64,000 nt of DNA from assembly GCA_031268195.1 (NCBI GenBank), contig JAIRXQ010000037.1, positions 1-64,000 on the forward strand, given 5' to 3'. Position 1 is the stretch's first letter. Every line of letters starts with the position of its first letter. Origin of the DNA: Azoarcus sp. GTDB lineage: Bacteria > Pseudomonadota > Gammaproteobacteria > Burkholderiales > Rhodocyclaceae. The notes beneath the pieces were generated by a model. The model searched no databases. It was not told where the DNA came from and was given only the letters and a program-made list of their open reading frames with translations. The position numbers and the translations under genes were made by a program. Positions 41,799-53,253 of the stretch are shown here, one piece after another.

Positions 41799-42077
41799 AT
41801 GAAGATAGACTTCGATCCCGAAAAAGATGCCAAGAACATTAAAAGCCATGGTGTTTCACTCGCCAAAGCCGCTAATCTGGCATGGGAGAAGGCGTATTGC
41901 TGGCTCGACGAGCGGTACCCATACGACGAAACCCGAATGCGCGGCTTAGTTCCGCTTGATAACATCCTCTATCATGTAGTATTCGTCGAACGTAATGAAT
42001 TCATGCGAATCATAAGCTTACGGCGTGCTGAACCTTCGGAGGTGAAAAATTATGTCCAAAACTATTACGACGCGTGA
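41799..42077 (+). CDS. brnT: BrnT family toxin
   Basis: FDPEKDAKNIKSHGVSLAKAANLAWEKAYCWLDERYPYDETRMRGLVPLDNILYHVVFVERNEFMRIISLRRAEPSEVKNY. Confidence 0.88.
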   Translation: MKIDFDPEKDAKNIKSHGVSLAKAANLAWEKAYCWLDERYPYDETRMRGLVPLDNILYHVVFVERNEFMRIISLRRAEPSEVKNYVQNYYDA

Positions 42078-42354
42078 CGGCCGAACCTTACGCATACCAA
42101 CAAAGAAAGAAGCCGAACACATCCACGCGGCGGCTTTGCTGGATCCAGACTGCCCACCATTGACGGAAGCCGAGGCTAAAAAGATAAACCGTATCGGACG
42201 ATCCGGCTATCCGAATCTGCGCCTGCTGCAAGATGCAGCTTTGCTCGACGCGGAACCCGTCAAGGCGTTCCGTGCCACCGGAACAGGATGGGAATCGCGA
42301 ATTGTACGCGTTTTGCATGACTGGCTTCAAACACACTCACCAATGGACGCCTGA
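42052..42354 (+). CDS. brnA: BrnA-like antitoxin
   Basis: LDAEPVKAFRATGTGWESRIVRVLHDWL C-terminal motif; overlaps brnT. Confidence 0.82.
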   Translation: MSKTITTRDGRTLRIPTKKEAEHIHAAALLDPDCPPLTEAEAKKINRIGRSGYPNLRLLQDAALLDAEPVKAFRATGTGWESRIVRVLHDWLQTHSPMDA

Positions 42355-42394
42355 GCCAAGTCAAAAATTCCCATCCCACACTGTCGAAAATATC

Positions 42395-42611
42395 GTGATC
42401 GAGCACCTGCGTGCTTTGCGTGGCAAGATTGACGAAATAGCCGAAGACGTGCGCGAGTTCAAGCACCGTGTCGTGAACTTGGAAGCCGGACAAGGCTCAC
42501 TCACGCAACATATCGGACACCTACAACAAACCACTGCGGGCCAGCAACTGAGTTTCGACAGGCTTATCAGAACGTGTCGAACGACTAGAAAAACGGCTCG
42601 AAATCGCCTGA
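42395..42611 (+). pseudogene. Small conserved coiled-coil-type hypothetical gene with a frameshift
   Basis: VIEHLRALRGKIDEIAEDVREFKHRVVNLEAGQGSLTQHIGHLQQTTAGQQLSFDR then +1 frame LSERVERLEKRLEIA*. Confidence 0.6.
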
Positions 42612-42742
42612 CCAAAAAACCCCGCTCTTGCGAGGTTGAGCAGTTCAATGCCGCCCGACGATACCTTTGGTGCCGTGCCTCGCCCCGCCGTGCGCCGCGA
42701 GATTGGGCGATGGCGGCGAGACAGCGCGCGCGATCCAGAAAA

Positions 42743-42776
42743 AACCGCCCGCGCCGGGAAACCGGCGCGGGCGGTT
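42743..42776 (-). terminator. Terminator of the CoA-transferase operon
   Basis: AACCGCCCGCGCCGG-gaaa-CCGGCGCGGGCGGTT, 15-bp stem, T-run on the minus strand. Confidence 0.8.
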
Positions 42777-42781
42777 GGCAG

Positions 42782-42856
42782 GGGCGAACAAGCATTCGCC
42801 CAACGACGTTCGTTCAAGCATCCGGGCTGCGGTGGGGCGAATGGCTATTCGCCCCT
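42782..42856. repeat. Two related palindromic elements (REP-like)
   Basis: GGGGCGAACaagcATTCGCCC and GGGGCGAAT-ggct-ATTCGCCCC. Confidence 0.55.
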
Positions 42857-42878
42857 GCCCAAACCCGGCGGACGTGTT

Positions 42879-43562
42879 TTATAGCCCGACCCTGCTGAGC
42901 ACCATTTCCTTCAGGTTGGGCGAGACGGTGAACGCTGCTTCGGTGCCTGCGCGGATTTGGTCCACGGTGACGCCCGGGGCGTATTCCTCCAGTACCAGCT
43001 TGCCGTCGATGAAGCGGAACACGGCTAGTTCGGTGACGATGGTCGAGACGCGGCCTTTCGCGGTGAGCGGCAGATTGCACTTTTTGAGGATTTTCTTTTC
43101 GCCCTTGGCGGTGTGCTCCATGGCGACGATGACCTTTTTTGCGCCAACGGCCAGGTCCATCGCGCCGCCCATGCCGGGCACGCTCTTGCCGGGTACCATC
43201 CAGTTGGCGAGGTCGGCGTTTTCATCGACTTGCAGGCCGCCGAGCACGCAGGCGTCGAGGTGACCGCCGCGCATCAGCGCGAACGAGATGGAGGTATCGA
43301 ACGTGGAGCCGCCGGGGATGATGCTGCACGGCGCGCCACCGGCGTTTACGACGCGCGGCTGGCCGATGGGGGTGATTTCTTCCGGCACCGGGCCGATGCC
43401 GAGAAAGCCGTTTTCCGATTGCAGCATCAGGGTGACGCCGGGGGGCAGGTAGTTGGCGACCAGCGTCGGCAGGCCGATGCCGAGGTTTACAACGTCGCCG
43501 TCATTCAATTCCAGCGCGATGCGGCGCGCGATGAATTCTTTTGCGCTCATTTGTTCTGACAT
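42879..43562 (-). CDS. 3-oxoacid/acetoacetate CoA-transferase subunit B
   Basis: LNDGDVVNLGIGLPTLVANYLPPGVTLMLQSENGFLGIGP. Confidence 0.9.
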   Translation of the reverse strand: MSEQMSAKEFIARRIALELNDGDVVNLGIGLPTLVANYLPPGVTLMLQSENGFLGIGPVPEEITPIGQPRVVNAGGAPCSIIPGGSTFDTSISFALMRGGHLDACVLGGLQVDENADLANWMVPGKSVPGMGGAMDLAVGAKKVIVAMEHTAKGEKKILKKCNLPLTAKGRVSTIVTELAVFRFIDGKLVLEEYAPGVTVDQIRAGTEAAFTVSPNLKEMVLSRVGL

Positions 43563-43574
43563 GGCTCTCTCCTC

Positions 43575-44282
43575 TTATCCGGGGTAAACGATGTGGTCGA
43601 CCAGCACGCCCGGGGTCATGACGTGATCCGGGTCGATGTAGCCGACTTCGACGATCTGGTGGGCTTCCACGATGACCGTCTCGGCAGCGAAGGCCATGAG
43701 CGGGTTGTGGTTCCGCATCGAGGTGTAATAGACGAGGTTGCCGAATTTGTCGGCCATGACGGCTTCGAGTACCGCGAGATCGGCGCGCAGCGGCAGTTCG
43801 AGCAGATAGTCGCGCCCGTTGATGTTCAACGTCGGCTTACGGTTGAGCTGCTGGCCGTTGAAGGTCAGCGGCTGGTCGACTTCGGCCACCGAGGTGCCGA
43901 CGCCCGTGGGGGTGAGGACACCGCCCAGACCGGCGCCGCCGGCGCGAATGCGTTCCGCGATGGTGCCGATGGGGGAGAGTTCGATTTCGATCTCGCCCGC
44001 AATCATTTGGCGCTGTACTTCTTTGTTGAGGCCGATGTGGCCGGTGATCATCTTTTTGATGCGATGGTTGCGGACCAGCAGGCCGATGCCTTCCGGCCCC
44101 TTGGTGGCGTCGGAAAAGGCCGCGTCATCGCCGATGACGGTCAAATCCTTGACGCCGGAATCGAGAATGGCCTGCATCAGGCGCGGCGGCGTGCCGTTGC
44201 CCATGAAGCCGCCGTACATGATGGTCATGCCGTCGCGCAGGAACGATGCGACTTTGTCAATGTCGAGTCTTTTCGATGTCAT
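43575..44282 (-). CDS. 3-oxoacid/acetoacetate CoA-transferase subunit A
   Basis: MTSKRLDIDKVASFLRDGMTIMYGGFMGNGTPPRLMQAILDSGVKDLTVIGDD. Confidence 0.9.
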   Translation of the reverse strand: MTSKRLDIDKVASFLRDGMTIMYGGFMGNGTPPRLMQAILDSGVKDLTVIGDDAAFSDATKGPEGIGLLVRNHRIKKMITGHIGLNKEVQRQMIAGEIEIELSPIGTIAERIRAGGAGLGGVLTPTGVGTSVAEVDQPLTFNGQQLNRKPTLNINGRDYLLELPLRADLAVLEAVMADKFGNLVYYTSMRNHNPLMAFAAETVIVEAHQIVEVGYIDPDHVMTPGVLVDHIVYPG

Positions 44283-44505
44283 TTTCCCTCTCTCCTGGCA
44301 CGCCCGTTCGCGGCCTTCTACGGCGGTCGAGCCGGGCACCTTTGTTGAACGGTTTGTGGTGGTTAGGCCGTCGCGGGCGACGGTTGTCTCTCCTCCATCA
44401 CGCATTCTAACTGTGGACGTGAGTGGATGGGTGAGGGATGGGAAAATTTGCAGCGGCGGGTTTTTCGCGGTGCGCGGCGGCGCAGGAAAATCTGCTCTTT
44501 CGCGC

Positions 44506-45360
44506 TCACTGCATGTCGTGGTGTGCCAGCGCCTCGTCGAACTGGTAGATCAAATCGTCGGCAATGTCGTCGAGGTCGGTCTGCACGTAGCCGAGGCAAA
44601 TCGCCACGGCGTCGCGCGCTTTGCGCCATTCGGCATCTTGTATCGTGCGCAGGTGCGTGCTGGCGACGTATTCGGCGAGCACATTGATGGCGACCAGGCG
44701 GTGGGATTCGCTATTGAGGTTGCGTGGGTCTTCGAGCTGCGCGTAGTCGTGATGGGTGAGGATGCCCAGTGTCACGGCGTCCGCAAGTCCCCAGGTGCGC
44801 GCGAGGTAGTAGCCGAGGATGGCGTGGTTGGTGCCGATGGCGTCCTCTTCGATGGCGGTGAAGACGTGGCCGGTGTCTTCGTTGCATTTGCGCAGCACGT
44901 CTTTGTATTCGGGGTATTTTTGCATGAGCAGCGGGATGCCGCAGTCGTGGAATAGCCCGAATGTGTAGGCGGTGTCGGGGTTGACGCGCCCGACGATGCC
45001 CGCCAGCCGTTTGGCGGCGACGGCGGTGTAGCGTGAACTGTCCCAGAAGCGTTCGAGCGCGCCGCCGCCGGTGCTGATCGCGTTTTGCAGGAGCGCCTCG
45101 TTGACCAGATTGGCCAGCGAACCGAAGCCGAGCATCTTCACCGCGTCCGTGATCGAGGCGATGCGCCGCCCGCTGCCGACGAGCGGCGAATTGGCGGTGC
45201 GGATGACCATTGCCGCGATCCCTACATCCTGGCTGATGAGGTTGGCGATCGTCTTGCTGTTGATGAGCGGACTTCTCAATTCGTCCGTCAGTCGGGTGAG
45301 GACGGCCGGGCAAGCGGGAATGGCGATTCCGCGCAGGGACTTGTGTTCCTCGGTGTACAT
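44506..45360 (-). CDS. HDOD domain protein
   Basis: IPACPAVLTRLTDELRSPLINSKTIANLISQDVGIAAMVIRTANSPLVG...LGFGSLANLVNEALL. Confidence 0.85.
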   Translation of the reverse strand: MYTEEHKSLRGIAIPACPAVLTRLTDELRSPLINSKTIANLISQDVGIAAMVIRTANSPLVGSGRRIASITDAVKMLGFGSLANLVNEALLQNAISTGGGALERFWDSSRYTAVAAKRLAGIVGRVNPDTAYTFGLFHDCGIPLLMQKYPEYKDVLRKCNEDTGHVFTAIEEDAIGTNHAILGYYLARTWGLADAVTLGILTHHDYAQLEDPRNLNSESHRLVAINVLAEYVASTHLRTIQDAEWRKARDAVAICLGYVQTDLDDIADDLIYQFDEALAHHDMQ

Positions 45361-45496
45361 CTTTGGTTTGTCCTGAATTCGGCATATGAGCGGCGGCGCG
45401 AACACTTTACTGCGAGGCGCGGTGAGGGGCCGCGACTTTATGCACATGGTGGGGCGCATGGGTAGAATTACGCGATTGAACTTGGAGCGACAGGGG

Positions 45497-46639
45497 ATGG
45501 TGATGGAAAAAATTGACGAATGGTTGGCGCTGCTCACGGGCGGCAATGTGATCGCCACGGCGGCGGCGCACATTTTGCTGGTCGTGCTGGCGATTCTGGT
45601 TTTGAACTTCGTGCTGCGCAAAGTGCTGTCCCGTTTCGGCGAGGTTGCCAGCAAAACCGACAAGCCGTGGGATACGGCACTGGTGTCCGCCGCTCGCCAG
45701 CCCTTGTCGGTGCTGGTGTGGGTGCTCGGCATCTCTTTCGTCGGCCAGATCGTGCAGGCACGCGCGCATGTGGCCTTGCTCGATGCCATCCACCCGTTGC
45801 GCATCGTCGGGGTGATCGTCTGCCTCGGCTGGCTGGTGATGCGCTTCATCCACTTCGCCAAGGAAGCGTTCATCCACCGGCGAAGGAAACGCAACGAGAT
45901 GCTCGATCGCACCACCATCGACGCCATCGCTCAACTGCTGCGTATCGTGGCGATGATCGTCACCGCGCTGTTCGTCCTGCAAAGTCTGGGGGTGTCCATC
46001 GAGGGGGCGCTTGCTTTCGGGGGCATCGGCGGGCTGGCGATCGGCCTTGCCGCCAAGGACATGCTGGCCAATTTCTTTGGCAGCCTGATGCTTTATTTCG
46101 ACCGCCCGTTTGCGGTCGGAGACTGGATACGCTCGCCCGACAAGCAGATCGAAGGCACGGTGGAGGATATCGGCTGGCGGCTGACGCGCATCCGCACTTT
46201 CGAGATGCGCCCGCTCTATGTGCCGAACGCGGTCTTTACCAGCATTTCGGTGGAGAATCCCTCGCGCATGACCAACCGCCAGATCAACGAGACTATCGGT
46301 GTGCGCTACGATGACATTGCGGTGGTGAAGGGCATCGTCGATGACACGCGCGCCATGTTGCACGCGCATGCGGAAATCGATCAGGACAAGGGGGTGATCG
46401 TCAGCTTCGTGCAGTTCAACGAGTCCTCGCTCGACATCCTTGTTTATGCGTTTACGCGCACGACGCAGAAGGCCCGCTACTACGAGATCAAGCAGGACAT
46501 GCTGCTGCGGATCGCGGACATCATCGCCGCGCACGGCGCGGAGATTGCGTTCCCGACCCGGGTCAATGTCAATTTGTCGCGCGAGTTGCCCGCCGCTGAG
46601 CCACCGGTGATGCCCGCCGCCGCGCCCGCTTCGGCATGA
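45497..46639 (+). CDS. MscS family mechanosensitive ion channel
   Basis: GVSIEGALAFGGIGGLAIGLAAKDMLANFFGSLMLYFDRPFAVGDWI. Confidence 0.9.
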   Translation: MVMEKIDEWLALLTGGNVIATAAAHILLVVLAILVLNFVLRKVLSRFGEVASKTDKPWDTALVSAARQPLSVLVWVLGISFVGQIVQARAHVALLDAIHPLRIVGVIVCLGWLVMRFIHFAKEAFIHRRRKRNEMLDRTTIDAIAQLLRIVAMIVTALFVLQSLGVSIEGALAFGGIGGLAIGLAAKDMLANFFGSLMLYFDRPFAVGDWIRSPDKQIEGTVEDIGWRLTRIRTFEMRPLYVPNAVFTSISVENPSRMTNRQINETIGVRYDDIAVVKGIVDDTRAMLHAHAEIDQDKGVIVSFVQFNESSLDILVYAFTRTTQKARYYEIKQDMLLRIADIIAAHGAEIAFPTRVNVNLSRELPAAEPPVMPAAAPASA

Positions 46640-47019
46640 ACGCGACGATTTTCGCTGCCATCGGCGTGGGCGCGGCCTGCGGCGCGTGGCTGCGCTTCGT
46701 TTTGGGGGAATGGCTCAATCCGCTCGGCTTCGCGCTGCCGTTGGGGACGCTGGCGGCGAACCTCATCGGCGGTTTTTTCATGGGCGTGGCGCTGGCCGTG
46801 GTGCACGACCATCCCGGCTTGTCGCGCGCCATGCAGCTGGCGATCACCACCGGTTTGCTCGGCGGGTTGACCACTTTTTCCACTTTTTCGGCGGAAGCCT
46901 TCCACCTTGCACAGCGCGGGGCGTGGGGGTGGATGGCGGCACACATGGTGTTGCACGTGGCCGGTTCGGTGCTGCTGAGCTGCCTTGGCTACTATTTGAC
47001 TCGCGGGTGGACCGCGTGA
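46636..47019 (+). CDS. crcB: Fluoride efflux channel CrcB
   Basis: GAACGAWLRFVLGEWLNP..GTLAANLIGGFFMG..TTGLLGGLTTFSTFSAE. Confidence 0.92.
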   Translation: MNATIFAAIGVGAACGAWLRFVLGEWLNPLGFALPLGTLAANLIGGFFMGVALAVVHDHPGLSRAMQLAITTGLLGGLTTFSTFSAEAFHLAQRGAWGWMAAHMVLHVAGSVLLSCLGYYLTRGWTA

Positions 47020-47112
47020 GAGGGTTGATTTAAAGAAATCGATGTAAGTATATGATTTGTTTAAAACAAATAACGGAACAGGAACACGGGCCGCCATTTT
47101 TATTTCTGGCTT

Positions 47113-49712
<2,600 letters not shown>

Positions 49713-49718
49713 GTCGCG

Positions 49719-49806
49719 TTTCCCTACGCCGGTATGATCCGGGTCAGGTTCGAAGGGTTTTTCTCAGCCCGCGCGCACGTCGTGGCGGACACCCCCAGCG
49801 GTGCCG
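49719..49806 (-). ncRNA. TPP riboswitch (THI element)
   Basis: Reverse complement: GCTGGGGGTGTCCG...GGGCTGAGAAAAACCCTTCGAACCTGACCCGGATCATACCGGCGTAGGGAAA, just upstream of thiD. Confidence 0.95.
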
Positions 49807-50051
49807 GTGACGATAATGGATGTGTTCGGAACTGACAAGCGGGAAGTGGCATATTTATTGTAATGACATGTCTAAATGCAATTATTTTGCTGTGAAATAT
49901 TTCACACTGGCTGTTAGTTCAATTGCGGTCGCTAAGGTATTGGTGTCATGGTGTGGCAAAATTCCCCATTATGGTCGGCGTGGCAATATGGGTTCTCTGT
50001 TCCGGTAATGTAGAGCTGGTATTCAGACAAATATCGAGAGGTATCGTGATC

Positions 50052-50678
50052 ATGTGCAAAGTGTTTTCGACCCTGCGCGCCCAAGGCTTACGGCTGGCGG
50101 CGCTCGTGCTGACCGTTGCGGCGATGGCCGGGTGCTCGTCGTATCCTCCCGCGCCTGCCCTGGCGTCGGATGCCAGTTACAACTATGTGATTGGCCCCGG
50201 AGATACCGTCAATATCGTGGTTTGGCGCAATCCCGAGCTGACCATGTCGGTGCCGGTGCGCCCGGACGGCAAGATCACCACGCCGCTGGTCGAGGATTTG
50301 CCGGCGCTCGGCAAGGATGCCACTACGCTGGCGCGCGACATCGAAAAGGCGCTGTCCCGCTTCATCCGCGAGCCGGTGGTGACGGTGATCGTCACCCGGT
50401 TCGTCGGCCCGTACAGCGAACAGATCCGCGTCCTCGGGGAGGCGGCCCGTCCGCTCACCCTGCCGTACAAGCAGAAGATGACGCTGCTCGATGTGATGAT
50501 CGAAGTCGGCGGCATCACCGACTTCGCCGATGGCAACGGGGCCACCATCCTGCGCACACAAGAAGGCAACAAGCAGTATCGGGTGCGCCTTGCGGATCTC
50601 ATCAAGGAAGGCGATGTGACGGCGAATGTCGAAATGCGTCCAGGTGACGTGCTCATCATTCCACAAAGCTGGTTCTAA
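50052..50678 (+). CDS. XrtA-system polysaccharide export lipoprotein (Wza-like)
   Basis: Lipobox AMAGCSS; YVIGPGDTVNIVVWRNPELTMSVPVRPDGKITTPLVEDL. Confidence 0.88.
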   Translation: MCKVFSTLRAQGLRLAALVLTVAAMAGCSSYPPAPALASDASYNYVIGPGDTVNIVVWRNPELTMSVPVRPDGKITTPLVEDLPALGKDATTLARDIEKALSRFIREPVVTVIVTRFVGPYSEQIRVLGEAARPLTLPYKQKMTLLDVMIEVGGITDFADGNGATILRTQEGNKQYRVRLADLIKEGDVTANVEMRPGDVLIIPQSWF

Positions 50679-50751
50679 ACTCGCCGCTTTCTTCTGTGCC
50701 GCCCCTTCCGCGATAACGGTCAAGGGGCGGTGGCGTGGCCGGGGGCAATAG

Positions 50752-52287
50752 ATGGAAGAGCTACTTGGACAAGTCGTTGGCTACCTGCGCGGAATGTGGC
50801 GTTTCCGCTGGTGGGGGCTGGGATTTACCTGGGTGGTCGGCGTGATCGGCTGCGGGGTGGTCTACACCATGCCCGACAAGTACGAATCCTCGGCGAGAGT
50901 CTTTGTCGATACCCGCTCGCTGCTGAATTCGGTGGTGACGAAAGCCGGGGGCGGGGAGGCCAATTACGATCAGCGGGTGCAGGTGCTCGGCAAGACCCTG
51001 ATTACCCGGCCCAATATGGAGAAGTTGATCGAAAAATCCGATCTCGATTTCACGCTCGATGCGCCCGATCCCCGTGCGCGCGAAGAACAGCGTGATGCGT
51101 TGGTCGAGCATCTGCTCTCCACTATCGAGGTGCGCGCCAGCACGCGCGACAACATCTATACCATTTCCTACGTCGACACCAAGCCGTCGCGCGCGCGCCG
51201 CGTGGTGTCGGAGCTGATGAGCCTGTTCGTCGAGTCGGGGCTGGACGACAAGCAGAGCGACGCGCGCAAGACGCGTGTTTTTCTGGAAGAGCAGATCAAC
51301 ATCTATAAGCAGAAGCTCGTCGAGGCGGAAAACCGCCGCAAGCAGTTCGAGCTGGATAACCTCAACATGGCCAAGGGCAGCGAGGGCGGTTTCGTCGGCA
51401 GGCTGGCCGATATCACATCGAAACTGGCTGCGGCGCGGCTTGCCTTGAGTCAGGCGGAGGGCGAACGCGATGCGCTCTACAAACAAACCGGCGCCTCCCA
51501 GGGGCAGGAATGGGTACCGGGGCTGGATGAGCAGATCGCCGGGCTGAAAAACAAGATCACCGATTTGAAGCTGCGATACACCGACGAGCACCCGGAAGTG
51601 CGCGAGGCGAAGCGTGTGCTGGCCGACATGCAGCTTCGCCGTGCGGAGACGCTCGAAGAAATGCGGCGAAGCGGCACGAGCGCACCGGGGGCGGATGCCG
51701 CCAACCCCGCATTCATCCAGTTGAAGATGGAACTGGGCAAGGCCGACGCCAAGGTCGCTACGGCCGGTTTGTTGGTCGATAATCTCGAACGTCAGTCAGC
51801 AATTGCGCGGGAGTCGGCGAAAACGCAACTGGAGGCTGAAAATACGCTGGCCGACATGAACCGTAATTACGGGCTCGATAAACAGAAATACGAACAGTTC
51901 TCGAAAGATCTGCAAAACCTGGATGTGACGGACAGGCCGGAGGTGACGGGTTCGGCCATCGGTTTCAAAGTATTCGAGCCGGCGAACCTGCCCATACAGC
52001 CGTCCGCCCCCAACCGTTTGTTGTTGATGCCGCTGGTGGGGGTGTTGTCGCTGGTGGTGGGGATGGCGCTGACGTTTCTCATCAGCCAGTTCCGTCCCTC
52101 GTTCATGGATACGCACACGCTACGGGATGTGCTGGGCTTGCCTGTGCTCGGTGTCGTGACGATGCTGGTATCGTCCGGGCGTAGGCGCAGGCATACCAAG
52201 GGGTTGTACGCTTTCGGCAGTGGGGTGGCGAGTTTCGTGGTGTGTATTGCGCTGGCGACCCTGGCGCTGAATTCTTTTCGGCATTGA
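50752..52287 (+). CDS. XrtA-system polysaccharide chain-length determinant (Wzz-like)
   Basis: RFRWWGLGFTWVVGVIGCGVVYTMPDKYESSARVFVDTRSLL...; C-terminal TM helices. Confidence 0.88.
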   Translation: MEELLGQVVGYLRGMWRFRWWGLGFTWVVGVIGCGVVYTMPDKYESSARVFVDTRSLLNSVVTKAGGGEANYDQRVQVLGKTLITRPNMEKLIEKSDLDFTLDAPDPRAREEQRDALVEHLLSTIEVRASTRDNIYTISYVDTKPSRARRVVSELMSLFVESGLDDKQSDARKTRVFLEEQINIYKQKLVEAENRRKQFELDNLNMAKGSEGGFVGRLADITSKLAAARLALSQAEGERDALYKQTGASQGQEWVPGLDEQIAGLKNKITDLKLRYTDEHPEVREAKRVLADMQLRRAETLEEMRRSGTSAPGADAANPAFIQLKMELGKADAKVATAGLLVDNLERQSAIARESAKTQLEAENTLADMNRNYGLDKQKYEQFSKDLQNLDVTDRPEVTGSAIGFKVFEPANLPIQPSAPNRLLLMPLVGVLSLVVGMALTFLISQFRPSFMDTHTLRDVLGLPVLGVVTMLVSSGRRRRHTKGLYAFGSGVASFVVCIALATLALNSFRH

Positions 52288-52302
52288 GCGGGAGATGAAC
52301 TG

Positions 52303-53253
52303 GTGACGAGCCTGATCGAAAAAGCGGTAGCGCGTCTCGATACCCTCAAGCGGGCAGTGGGAGAGCTTTCCGGTTTTCCGCCTGATGCCGTGCCTGGGGC
52401 GTTGCCAGCCGACGATGCGCCGTTGCTGCCGGACAGGGGGCGGGCGGTCGTCGAGATTCCTGTTTCGCGCGAAGTGGAAATCAACATCAGGCGCCTCATC
52501 CAGCGCGGCATGGTGACGCCCAATCTGCCGCGTTCGCGCATTGCCGAGGAATTTCGCCTCATCAAGCGCCCGCTGCTGAAAAATGCGACCGCCTCCGGCG
52601 TGCCCGGCGTCGAAAACGGCAGCCTCATCATGGTGACGAGTTCCTTGCCGGGGGAGGGTAAATCCTTCACCGCCATCAATCTCGCCATCAGCATCGCGAT
52701 GGAGATGGATTACCGTGTGCTGCTGGTCGATGCGGACGTGGCGCGGCCGTCGGTGCTGAACCGCCTCGGCCTGCCGCCCGAACGCGGCTTGATGGACGTG
52801 CTGGCCGGGGATGTCAGCAGTCTCAGCGAAGTGATCCTGCGCACGAACATCGAAAAGTTCTCCCTGCTGTCCGCCGGCATGCCGCATGCCCGCGCCACCG
52901 AAATGCTGGCCTCCGACGCGATGGTGCAGCTGCTCGAACAGATGGTCACCCGCTATGCCAACCGGATTATCGTGTTCGATTCGCCGCCGCTGCTGGTGAC
53001 GACCGAGGCCCGCGTGCTGGCGACCCACATGGGGCAGATCATCGTTGTGGTGGAGGCGGCAAAGACGACGCACGGCACGGTCAAGCAGGCGTTGGCGACC
53101 ATCGAGTCCTGCCCGGTCAAGATGATGGTGCTGAACAAGGCGCGTGAGACGAATGTGGGCGGATATGGTTACCGGTACGGGTATGGCTATGGCAGGGGGC
53201 GGGGCAAGAGTCGCCACGGCCCATCGAGCAAGGACGATAAACATGCGCGGTAA
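52303..53253 (+). CDS. XrtA-associated tyrosine autokinase
   Basis: SLIMVTSSLPGEGKSFTAINLAISIAMEMDYRVLLVDADVARPSV; Tyr-rich C-terminus GYGYRYGYGYG. Confidence 0.9.
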   Translation: MTSLIEKAVARLDTLKRAVGELSGFPPDAVPGALPADDAPLLPDRGRAVVEIPVSREVEINIRRLIQRGMVTPNLPRSRIAEEFRLIKRPLLKNATASGVPGVENGSLIMVTSSLPGEGKSFTAINLAISIAMEMDYRVLLVDADVARPSVLNRLGLPPERGLMDVLAGDVSSLSEVILRTNIEKFSLLSAGMPHARATEMLASDAMVQLLEQMVTRYANRIIVFDSPPLLVTTEARVLATHMGQIIVVVEAAKTTHGTVKQALATIESCPVKMMVLNKARETNVGGYGYRYGYGYGRGRGKSRHGPSSKDDKHAR

